Origin: Bryobacterales bacterium | GTDB taxonomy: Bacteria; Acidobacteriota; Terriglobia; Bryobacterales; Bryobacteraceae | Direction of reading: 5' to 3' | DNA: 12,237 nucleotides | Assembly: GCA_030838885.1 (NCBI GenBank) | Contig: JAUZEU010000253.1 | Coordinates: 1 to 12,237, forward strand | Shown here: positions 1 to 6,048 of the stretch, piece after piece | Position numbering within the stretch: position 1 is the stretch's first letter | Layout of the letters: the number at the start of each line of letters is the position of its first letter | Notes under the pieces: model-generated | Seen by the model: only the letters and a program-made list of their open reading frames with translations | What the model was told of the DNA's origin: nothing | The model's database searches: none | Made by a program: the position numbers and the translations under genes

Positions 1-928
1 TTACGTGCATGTGGTCCACACCCGCCAGCCTCCAGAGTTTCTGATATGCGATGTAGCTCATGCCGATTGCGGGGGACCGGCCATAAATACCCCAGCCATT
101 CCGATGGCCGTGAATCGCCAGCCGCGAGTTCTGACGCAACGCAACCAATGCGGGCAGGCCGATGCTGTTAACGCTCACCATCACACACGTGCCACCGGCT
201 GCCTCAACAGCATCATGGCGCGCCAGCATTTCGTCGATCTCGCCCGTAATATTCACTGCGTACATCAGCTGGCGGCCCAGTCGATCCGCATGGCGGTTCA
301 CCACACGCATCACAGCTTGCAGGCGTTGCGCAAAAGGGCAGTGTGGCCCGTCTGCCTGGAGTTCGTCATCTTTTACGAAATCGATGCTGCCTTCCGCCAA
401 CGAATCCACCATGGCCGCAGTAGCTTCCGGTGAGAGGCCCACGCTGGGTTTGATAATTGTTCCGACCAGCGGTCGTTCAAAAACTCCAGTCAGTTGTCTG
501 GTTCCCGTCACACCGAACTGCGGTCCCTGGTAGCGGTTCAGAAATGCCGGAGGAAAGGTAAGATCCAGCAGTTTCAGCCCGGAGAATGGTTTCAGCTCAA
601 AGAGATTACCGGCTACAGTGGCGACCACGTTCGGCAGCGACGCGCCCATGTTGGAAATCGGCCAGGATAGTTCCAATTCGGCGCGACGCCAGACATTCGC
701 CGCCTTTGGTTGTCCTGCTCCGGGCAAAGACGGAGCATTAACAGACTCGAGTTCGTGAATGCGTTCTACCCTGGCTGCGTGTGCTTCGCGAAGCTCATCC
801 GTCTCGCCCGCCACCCGAATAAATGTTCCCGTGGATTGCTCACCTGCCATGACCTGCGCGGCATAATCCAGGGGGAATGCGGTTTCGATCCGGTAGCGGG
901 CAAACAGACGCTCTGACGGCAGGGTCAT
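1..928 (-). CDS. RuBisCO-like protein (form IV), C-terminus beyond window
   Basis: I translated this leftward reading frame by hand; it stays open for 309 codons to the window edge. It aligns by eye with RuBisCO large chains. The N-terminal domain has GEQSTGTF at residues 29-36 (equivalent of spinach E60 to W66, with F for W). GNLFELK at 107-113 holds the N123 equivalent. The barrel begins with GTIIKPSVGLS at 156-166: K160 matches K175, but S162 replaces K177. FVKDDE at 184-189 keeps the carbamylated lysine and acidic metal ligands (K201, D203, E204). HGHR at 273-276 matches H292/H294/R295, and GVDHMHV at 303-309 matches H325/H327. Loop 6 lies outside the window. Losing K177 while keeping the metal site is typical of RuBisCO-like proteins, which are enolases, isomerases or decarboxylases rather than carboxylases. 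The WRLAGVDHMHV ending resembles my memory of apionate/isoapionate-pathway members, but this is tentative. ATG 928 is the only start after an in-frame TGA at 937-935; no strong ribosome site precedes it. Confidence 0.92.
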   Translation of the reverse strand, partial: MTLPSERLFARYRIETAFPLDYAAQVMAGEQSTGTFIRVAGETDELREAHAARVERIHELESVNAPSLPGAGQPKAANVWRRAELELSWPISNMGASLPNVVATVAGNLFELKPFSGLKLLDLTFPPAFLNRYQGPQFGVTGTRQLTGVFERPLVGTIIKPSVGLSPEATAAMVDSLAEGSIDFVKDDELQADGPHCPFAQRLQAVMRVVNRHADRLGRQLMYAVNITGEIDEMLARHDAVEAAGGTCVMVSVNSIGLPALVALRQNSRLAIHGHRNGWGIYGRSPAIGMSYIAYQKLWRLAGVDHMHV

Positions 929-1033
929 CGGCGGTCATGATAACACCCGGCTTACGTAACATCGCTCCTGCTCTTCTCGTCAACTCCCTTGCCCTCGCTG
1001 TCCCAGTGTCCATACGTCACAATAGGATCATTG
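929..1033. promoter_or_regulatory. Divergent intergenic region between RuBisCO-like gene and receptor
   Basis: These 105 bp separate two outward-reading genes, so promoters for both should lie here or extend into the coding ends. For the leftward gene, TTGACG at 983-978 (minus strand) matches five of six bases of a -35 box, but the sequence 17 nt further on (GTTACG, 960-955) is a poor -10 box. For the rightward gene, TTGCCC (989-994) and CATACG (1011-1016) are only weak sigma70-like matches. TAGGA at 1023-1027 is a reasonable ribosome-binding site for the ATG at 1034. I see no clear operator palindrome. Confidence 0.45.
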
Positions 1034-4000
1034 ATGAAACGTCTGCTCTACGCACTCGCATTTTTTTTGGCCTCTTTCGCACCACTGCAGGCGCAGGTGT
1101 CCGCCGCGATTACCGGCAGGGTTGAAGATGCCACTGGTGGACCTGTTGGCGCGGCTACCATCACGGTCAAAGGCCTTGAAACCGGCGCTGTCCGCGTAGT
1201 TACCTCCGCTGCAAACGGTACCTTTGAAGCTCTCTCCCTGCCGCTGGGACCTCAGGAAGTGAGAGTGGAAAAGCAGGGATTCAAAGCTGCCGTGCGAACC
1301 GGTATCAATCTCGCGGTTGGCCAGCAGGCGGTTCTCAACATCCGCCTTGACGTTGGTGAGATTGCACAGCAGGTAACAGTCTCTGAGGACGCTCCTCTCA
1401 TCAATACGACAACTGCCTCGGTTTCAGGCGTGGTCGGCTCACGGGAGATCAAGGATCTGCCGCTCAACGGCCGGAGCTTCGATAATCTGCTCACCCTGAA
1501 TCCGGGCACCATCAACTATGGCCTGAAGAGCCCGTCCACCAGCACCAGCAACGGCAATACGTTCGTGGTCGCAGGGAGACGGCCAGCTGACAACATTGTG
1601 CTGATGAACGGCATTGAATACACAGGCTCCAGCCAACTCGCTATTACTCCCGGCGGAGTGAGCGGTGAACTACTGGGAATCGACGCCGTGCGCGAGTTCA
1701 ATGTACTCACGGATACCTACTCGGCCGAATACGGGAAGCGCTCCGGGGCGCAGGTAAGCGTGGTGACCCAGTCAGGCACGAACGCTGTCCACGGTTCTCT
1801 GTTTGAATTCCTGCGCAACAGTGCGTTAGACGCACGGAACTTCTTCGACCAGGGTTTTGTGCCGCCGTTTCGACGAAATCAGTTTGGCGGCGCGCTGGGC
1901 GGACCATTGAAGAGAGACAAGCTGTTTCTGTTCGGCAATTATGAAGGCTTCCGGCAATCTCTGGCGGTCAGCAACGTGAGTGTGGTGCCGGATGCGCAGG
2001 CGCGTCTCGGAATCATTGGCGGAACCAGGGTGGCCAATCTGAATCCCGCGATGCTGAAGTATATGGCCCTGTGGCCCGACCCGAACGGACCCACTTTGGG
2101 TGGCGGCACTGCACTTGCGTACAACAATCCACGGCAGAAGGTTCACGAAGACTTCGGTACCCTGCGCGCTGACTACGCTTTGAGCGATCACGATTCCATT
2201 TCCGGTGCCTATACGATCGACGACGGCAACAGCATCATCCCCCTGGCGGATCCCCTTTTTGGTTCTGCGCTGGGTCTGCGAAACCAGGTAGCAAGCGTAG
2301 AGGACGTGCATATTCTGTCGCCCCAGAGCATCAATACACTGCGGGTGGGCTTCTCCCGAGCAGCCTTCAACTATGATTCCTATCCCTTGACCAACTTTCC
2401 GGCGGACCTCGCGTTCGTGACGGGAGGCGGCCCAGGCGGTATCGTGATTGGCGGCGGAACCACCACTACGGGTGTTGCGGCGCTCACTTCCGCCGGCCCT
2501 AATAATGCCGCGAACGTATGGAATCGCCGCAACCTGTTCACTGTGTCCGAGGGGCTTCAGATGAATAAGGGCCGGCATCAGCTCAGCGCGGGTTTCTGGC
2601 TGCAACGCGTGCAGGATAACGAAAATACGGCCTCGCGCAGGTTAGGGCAAGCCAGCTTTGCGAACCTGCAAACGTTTCTGGCGGGAACAACAACATCGTT
2701 CCAGGTGGTGCCGTCTCCCACGGAACTCGGCTGGAGAAGCCTGTTCGGAGCGTGGTACGTGGAAGATACGATCAAGCTGCGGCCGAATCTGACGCTGCAA
2801 CTTGGATTGCGCCATGAATTCACGACGGGATGGAACGAAGTTGCGGGTCGCGCAGCCAACTATGTGACCGATGCCAACGGCGTGCTGCAAACCGCGCCGC
2901 TGGTGGGCAACTCGGCGTTCACAAAGAACAATGCAACCAAGCTGTTCGGGCCGCGCGTGGCGCTCGCGTGGGATGTATTTGGCAATGGCAGGACTGCGGT
3001 TCGCGCGGGCTACGGTACGTACTACTCGCTCATCGACGATCTCAGCTTTCTCTTGAATTCCCTGCCGCCCTATAACGGAGCAGCATCGTACTCCAACGTT
3101 TCCCTGCCCTCCGTGATTCCGATCGCGCCCGGCGTGCAGCCCGCACCCTCGTGCGGGCCCGGCATACCGGCGGGTTGCACCACCTTCGCGCCTCAGGGCG
3201 TGCAGGCCGATGCGAAAACCCCGGCGGTGCAGGAGTGGAACTTCCGTATCGAACAGCAACTCACGCAGAACATGGCGTTGCGCATCGCCTATGTTGGATC
3301 GTTTGGCTATCACGGGTTTGTGAGTATCGATCCCAACACGGTGCCCGCACAGAACTGTGCCAATCCGGCGGGGTGCCAGTCCGGCGGTATCGGCACCGCG
3401 CGCGGCACTGTCGCGCAGGGTGCGCAGTACATTCCGGTTTCGCCGACACGCCCGAATCCTTATCTTGGCGCAGGTTTCTTCTGGTTCTCTGAGGGGAACA
3501 GCAGCTACAACTCACTGCAGGCGGATGTGACGCGCCGGCTGACGCGCGGCCTGCAGTTCCGTGGCAATTTCACGTGGTCGAAGAACCTGGATATCAATTC
3601 CGCGCTTACCGGGGCACAGGCGAACAATCAGGCGCAGATGGTGATGAACCGGAACGATCTGCGACGCGACTGGGGGCCATCCGCACTGAATGTGACCGCG
3701 CAATCAAGCATCTCGGCGCGTTACGAATTGCCCTTTAAAGGCAGGATTGCGGGTGGGTGGCAGGTCAACGGGATCGCGACCTTGCTCAGCGGTTTCCCGT
3801 TCACGCCGCAGATCGGCTCCAGCCGTTCCGGTGACGGCGATACGCGCAATCCGGACCGGCCTTCGGTGAATCCAGGGTTTAGCGGCCCTGTTATTCAGGG
3901 CAGCCCGAACCAGTGGTACAACCCGAATGCGTTCGTGCTGCCGACGGTGGGAACGTTCGGAAATCTGGGGCGCGGTGTTTTGACCGGCCCGAGCCTGACC

Positions 4001-4216
4001 AATCTTGACCTTTCGCTGTTCAGGACGTTCGCGGTTCGCGAGAGGCTAAATCTGCAATTCCGGTCGGAGTTCTTCAACGTGCTGAACCATGCAAATTTTG
4101 CGTCACCGAATCCGATTGTTTTTGCCAATGGCGTGATCAGTTCGTCGGCGGGGCTGATTACCAGCACAGTCACTACCTCGCGTCAGATCCAGTTTGGCCT
4201 TAAGCTGATTTTCTGA
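1034..4216 (+). CDS. Oar-like TonB-dependent outer-membrane receptor
   Basis: This 1060-residue protein is a large outer-membrane beta-barrel expected to import or bind a bulky substrate using TonB energy; the substrate cannot be read from sequence. Residues 1-20 form a signal peptide (MKRLL, hydrophobic core, LQA before Q21). Residues about 22-108 form a carboxypeptidase-regulatory-like beta-sandwich (ITGRVEDATGGPV and GTFEALSLPLG). The plug follows, with the acidobacterial hallmark DLPLNGRSF at 141-149, then a long barrel rich in aromatic, alternating strands. It ends LKLIF, with the terminal phenylalanine recognised by the barrel assembly machinery. ATG 1034 is preferred over an in-frame ATG at 989 because the signal peptide starts directly at 1034 and TAGGA lies 6 nt before it. 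Such receptors are numerous in Solibacter-type genomes, so its link to the divergent RuBisCO-like gene is only positional. Confidence 0.95.
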   Translation: MKRLLYALAFFLASFAPLQAQVSAAITGRVEDATGGPVGAATITVKGLETGAVRVVTSAANGTFEALSLPLGPQEVRVEKQGFKAAVRTGINLAVGQQAVLNIRLDVGEIAQQVTVSEDAPLINTTTASVSGVVGSREIKDLPLNGRSFDNLLTLNPGTINYGLKSPSTSTSNGNTFVVAGRRPADNIVLMNGIEYTGSSQLAITPGGVSGELLGIDAVREFNVLTDTYSAEYGKRSGAQVSVVTQSGTNAVHGSLFEFLRNSALDARNFFDQGFVPPFRRNQFGGALGGPLKRDKLFLFGNYEGFRQSLAVSNVSVVPDAQARLGIIGGTRVANLNPAMLKYMALWPDPNGPTLGGGTALAYNNPRQKVHEDFGTLRADYALSDHDSISGAYTIDDGNSIIPLADPLFGSALGLRNQVASVEDVHILSPQSINTLRVGFSRAAFNYDSYPLTNFPADLAFVTGGGPGGIVIGGGTTTTGVAALTSAGPNNAANVWNRRNLFTVSEGLQMNKGRHQLSAGFWLQRVQDNENTASRRLGQASFANLQTFLAGTTTSFQVVPSPTELGWRSLFGAWYVEDTIKLRPNLTLQLGLRHEFTTGWNEVAGRAANYVTDANGVLQTAPLVGNSAFTKNNATKLFGPRVALAWDVFGNGRTAVRAGYGTYYSLIDDLSFLLNSLPPYNGAASYSNVSLPSVIPIAPGVQPAPSCGPGIPAGCTTFAPQGVQADAKTPAVQEWNFRIEQQLTQNMALRIAYVGSFGYHGFVSIDPNTVPAQNCANPAGCQSGGIGTARGTVAQGAQYIPVSPTRPNPYLGAGFFWFSEGNSSYNSLQADVTRRLTRGLQFRGNFTWSKNLDINSALTGAQANNQAQMVMNRNDLRRDWGPSALNVTAQSSISARYELPFKGRIAGGWQVNGIATLLSGFPFTPQIGSSRSGDGDTRNPDRPSVNPGFSGPVIQGSPNQWYNPNAFVLPTVGTFGNLGRGVLTGPSLTNLDLSLFRTFAVRERLNLQFRSEFFNVLNHANFASPNPIVFANGVISSSAGLITSTVTTSRQIQFGLKLIF

Positions 4217-4301
4217 GTTGGCAAAACAGGAAGAGCGGGCGCTGCTTTATCCACACGGAATCCACTGGCCTACGCCCGCAAATGACTGAAAACTGAGGTT
4301 G

Positions 4302-4340
4302 AAAAAAGTTGAGGAAAGCGTCTGAAAAAGACGCCTTTCC
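4302..4340 (-). terminator. Strong hairpin with T-run on the minus strand, candidate terminator
   Basis: GGAAAG/CTTTCC and CGTCT/AGACG pair across a GAAAA loop with a single bulged C, spanning 4313-4340. On the minus strand the hairpin is followed after 5 nt by six T (4307-4302), so it could end the leftward operon, although the run is not directly adjacent to the stem. On the plus strand no T-run follows, so as a receptor-gene terminator it would be atypical, but it may still protect the 3' end of that transcript, 97 nt past its stop. Confidence 0.55.
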
Positions 4341-4360
4341 GGGTTGACCGAGTCGGCTGT

Positions 4361-4420
4361 CTTACCCCATCATCGACTCAGTTCCAGGGTTTACGGAACG
4401 ATGCGCTAATCGGGGGTAAG
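4361..4420. other. Nested 60-nt imperfect hairpin
   Basis: Three stems are nested around one loop. The outer stem is CTTACCCC (4361-4368) with GGGGTAAG (4413-4420). The middle stem is CATC (4371-4374) with GATG (4400-4403). The inner stem is GTTCC (4381-4385) with GGAAC (4395-4399), closed by a 9-nt loop. This gives 17 base pairs with asymmetric internal loops, more elaborate than a plain terminator. It could be part of a structured RNA on either strand or the end of a small mobile element. Function is unknown. Confidence 0.5.
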
Positions 4421-4427
4421 CAAGTTG

Positions 4428-4453
4428 AAAAACAAGCGGGCCTCCCGAAAGGC
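4428..4453 (-). terminator. Weak candidate terminator with T5 tract
   Basis: On the minus strand a GCCTT/GAGGC hairpin (4453-4440) with a tight TCGG loop is followed after a short GC-rich gap by TTTTT (4432-4428). The stem is only five pairs including one G-T pair and the gap is 7 nt, so it is a weak candidate for the end of leftward transcription. Confidence 0.35.
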
Positions 4454-4633
4454 GGACTTTTCGTGAGCGAACCGGCTGAACGCTTTGATCCGGAGGGTCC
4501 TTGTGACCCGAAGGGGAGTGGAGGCCAGCAAGCTTACGGCGGCGCGAAAGTTAGCCTGTAAGGGCAAGGACTTCGCGCGGGAGTAACGAGGCAGGCCAGG
4601 AACGTTGACCTCGCAATGGTGGCGCAAGCGTCG

Positions 4634-4687
4634 TTGCGGGCGAGCGAAAGGCCGTTTCGAGTTCCCGGTGTGCGGGCTCGCCCGCAA
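4634..4687. repeat. 12-bp perfect inverted repeat
   Basis: TTGCGGGCGAGC (4634-4645) is exactly inverted as GCTCGCCCGCAA (4676-4687), with a 30-nt loop. The right arm is also part of a tight local palindrome, TGCGGGC/GCCCGCA at 4671-4686, so two alternative foldings compete. It lies 25 nt downstream of the zinc-ribbon stop codon in the direction of transcription. Without a T-run it is not a standard terminator; it may stabilise the operon's 3' end or belong to the repeat-bounded segment. Confidence 0.55.
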
Positions 4688-4711
4688 ATCGTACCGTAAA
4701 CCCCGGGCGTT

Positions 4712-5140
4712 TTAGCTGTCTGCCCCTTCCGCTTTGCGCGGCCCTTCGGGCGCTGGCCGTTCCACTACATCTGCTGGAGCCGCATTCATATTTGCCCAGC
4801 GACTAAATGTGAAGACTTCCTTTCTTGGGCGAAAGCTCGCGAAATTCAGACGGCAGTATTCACACCGCCAACGGTTCGCGCCAAAGGTAACTTTCAGACC
4901 GGTCCAGAATGGCGGATCGAAGGTCTTGCCGGTCCATCGGTTCAGATCCATCCGGTCGCACCTGGGGCAGTGCGCGTATGGCAGGTCCGCGAAAGTCAGC
5001 GTGCTCGCGACAAAACGGGTTTTGCAGTCGCCGCAGCGGAGGGGAGAGATGAAGCGCCAGCGCCCTGACCTTTCGGCGGCGTTGCGGGGCTTTGACTCCC
5101 GCAGGAACCGACTACCACAGTTCGGGCATTGAACTGCCAT
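4712..5140 (-). CDS. Small double zinc-ribbon protein
   Basis: The 142-residue product carries four CxxC pairs, CPNC (5-8), CGDC (36-39), CPRC (58-61) and CEYC (93-96). Their even spacing suggests two zinc ribbons, each binding one zinc with four cysteines. No signal peptide or membrane segment is visible, so it should be cytoplasmic. The last 25 residues are rich in Pro, Ala and charge and probably disordered. I do not recognise a characterised family; proteins like this are usually left as zinc-ribbon hypotheticals. Nucleic-acid or protein binding would be typical of the fold, but is not shown. The start chosen is ATG 5140, 4 nt after the stop of the aminotransferase gene and directly before the first CxxC; a start at 5200 would overlap that gene by 56 nt and adds a low-complexity basic stretch. 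Confidence 0.83.
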   Translation of the reverse strand: MAVQCPNCGSRFLRESKPRNAAERSGRWRFISPLRCGDCKTRFVASTLTFADLPYAHCPRCDRMDLNRWTGKTFDPPFWTGLKVTFGANRWRCEYCRLNFASFRPRKEVFTFSRWANMNAAPADVVERPAPEGPRKAEGADS

Positions 5141-5144
5141 ACGA

Positions 5145-6023
5145 CTAAGCCGGCACGCTGAGCGTTTTTCGCCGCGCGATGTCGTCTTTGAGGAAAGCAC
5201 GGAAAGCGGGCGCTAGCCGCTCACGAACCCTGGTCACAGTTCCCGTTTCGCGGCCCGCGATCTCACGGACAGGAAGAAGATCCCGCGTGGTGGAAGTGAT
5301 AAAGACTTCCTCGGCGCGGTATAAATCATCCGGAGTCAAACCACCCTCCAGAACGCGGATGCCATCCGTGGCAACAGCTTCCAGCAGAACCTGACGAGTG
5401 ATGCCGGGCAGACAACCGTCGGCCAGCGGAGGGGTGAAAACCTCATTTCCAAACACGGCGAAGATATTGGCAGAGGTGCATTCGGCTACTCTGCCGTGCT
5501 GGTTGAGAAGAACGACCTCATCCAAGCCCTGCTGTTGCGCGCGCTCCGCCCATGTCAGATTTTGCGCCCAGGAGAGGATCTTGGCACCGGCGAATTCATT
5601 GCCGGCAAACCTCGCATCCGGCTGAATCCCAAGCCGGACAGAGTCGCCCCACTTCTTCGAATCGGCGGTAAGCGCAATTACGTCGATGGGCGTCTCTTTG
5701 GATTCCGCCCCTTCCCACATGCCGCCGCTGTTCCGAACCACAACAAGGCGCAGTGTGCAGTCGTTGCGTCCGTTTGCCTCGATCAGACGGAGCAAATCGT
5801 GCTCGACTGAATCGGCGTCTGCCGGCATAGGAACATTCAGTGATTTAGCGTCCCGTGACATACGAGCCCAATGCCGTTCCCACGCAAACGGGACTCCGTC
5901 TGCAATCCGCAATGTGGTGAAGACACCCCATCCGGCAAGGAGTCCGATTTGCCCCGCCCGCAGTTCGGGATCGCTCGCCTTGCGGAGCTTCCCATTGTGC
6001 AGAATGTAACTGTGGATCGCCAT
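5145..6023 (-). CDS. Class IV PLP-dependent aminotransferase (branched-chain/D-amino acid/ADC lyase family)
   Basis: This 292-residue protein has the usual length and layout of fold-type IV PLP enzymes. K148, in AGAKILSWAQNL (146-157), is the expected Schiff-base lysine. E181 in RVAECTSANIF (178-188) is the acidic residue that pairs with the pyridine nitrogen. GCLPGITR (203-210) is the cofactor phosphate-binding turn, and FITSTTRDLLPV (241-252) is a typical C-terminal family segment. It may transfer amino groups to or from branched-chain or D-amino acids, or cleave aminodeoxychorismate; the GCLPGITR motif looks closer to the aminotransferases than to the lyase, but substrate cannot be fixed from sequence. 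It is cytoplasmic, with no signal peptide. It starts 25 nt after the M28 gene, with a GGACGAG ribosome site just before ATG 6023, and lies 4 nt before the zinc-ribbon gene. Confidence 0.9.
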   Translation of the reverse strand: MAIHSYILHNGKLRKASDPELRAGQIGLLAGWGVFTTLRIADGVPFAWERHWARMSRDAKSLNVPMPADADSVEHDLLRLIEANGRNDCTLRLVVVRNSGGMWEGAESKETPIDVIALTADSKKWGDSVRLGIQPDARFAGNEFAGAKILSWAQNLTWAERAQQQGLDEVVLLNQHGRVAECTSANIFAVFGNEVFTPPLADGCLPGITRQVLLEAVATDGIRVLEGGLTPDDLYRAEEVFITSTTRDLLPVREIAGRETGTVTRVRERLAPAFRAFLKDDIARRKTLSVPA

Positions 6024-6048
6024 AACTCGTCCAGTTTATCGTAATTAC

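Larger units (their letters stand above)
4384..4706. repeat. 323-bp segment bounded by imperfect inverted repeats (MITE-like)
   Basis: The left end (4384-4402) and the reverse complement of the right end (4688-4706) agree at 17 of 19 positions around a shared core GGTTTACGG. After a 2-nt gap the match continues with GCG. Size, terminal repeats and internal secondary structure resemble a miniature inverted-repeat element with no transposase. I find no flanking target-site duplication, and the left repeat overlaps the nested hairpin, so a structured RNA or chance pairing remains possible. The right end lies just 6 nt past the stop codon of the zinc-ribbon gene. Confidence 0.4.
4217..4711. other. 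Gene-poor, inverted-repeat-rich intergenic region
   Basis: The 3' ends of the rightward receptor gene and the leftward operon converge here. No open frame looks like a real protein. The stretch instead contains many inverted repeats: GCGGGCG/CGCCCGC (4235-4241 with 4273-4279), a strong hairpin at 4313-4340, a nested hairpin at 4361-4420, GCCT/AGGC-type hairpin 4440-4453, GGGTC/GACCC (4495-4499 with 4505-4509), and a 12-bp pair at 4634-4645 with 4676-4687. At 495 bp it is longer than expected for terminators alone. A structured RNA, a small mobile element or a degraded repeat are all possible. It does not match any tRNA, RNase P, SRP or tmRNA signature I know. Confidence 0.7.

Noticed and set aside
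5..433. Rightward open frame of 142 codons near the left edge
   Set aside because: It lies antisense to the RuBisCO-like gene, whose translation shows conserved catalytic motifs. The rightward product has no recognisable features.
989..1033. Upstream ATG for the receptor gene
   Set aside because: It would put 15 non-hydrophobic residues before a clear signal peptide. The ATG at 1034 has TAGGA at proper spacing.
1826..2605. Leftward open frame of 259 codons, and a similar one at 2642-3313
   Set aside because: Both are antisense to the TonB-dependent receptor barrel and have compositionally odd, motif-free products.
4406..4687. Leftward open frame of 93 codons in the intergenic region
   Set aside because: The product is strongly basic with no motif, no good ribosome site is seen, and the DNA is full of inverted repeats. 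I treat it as non-coding but mention it with the repeat-bounded segment.
4217..4711. Known structural RNA such as RNase P, SRP RNA, tmRNA or a tRNA
   Set aside because: None of the conserved cores of these RNAs could be found on either strand by eye.
5141..5200. Longer start for the zinc-ribbon protein
   Set aside because: It would overlap the aminotransferase gene and add a basic low-complexity leader; the ATG at 5140 sits 4 nt after the preceding stop.
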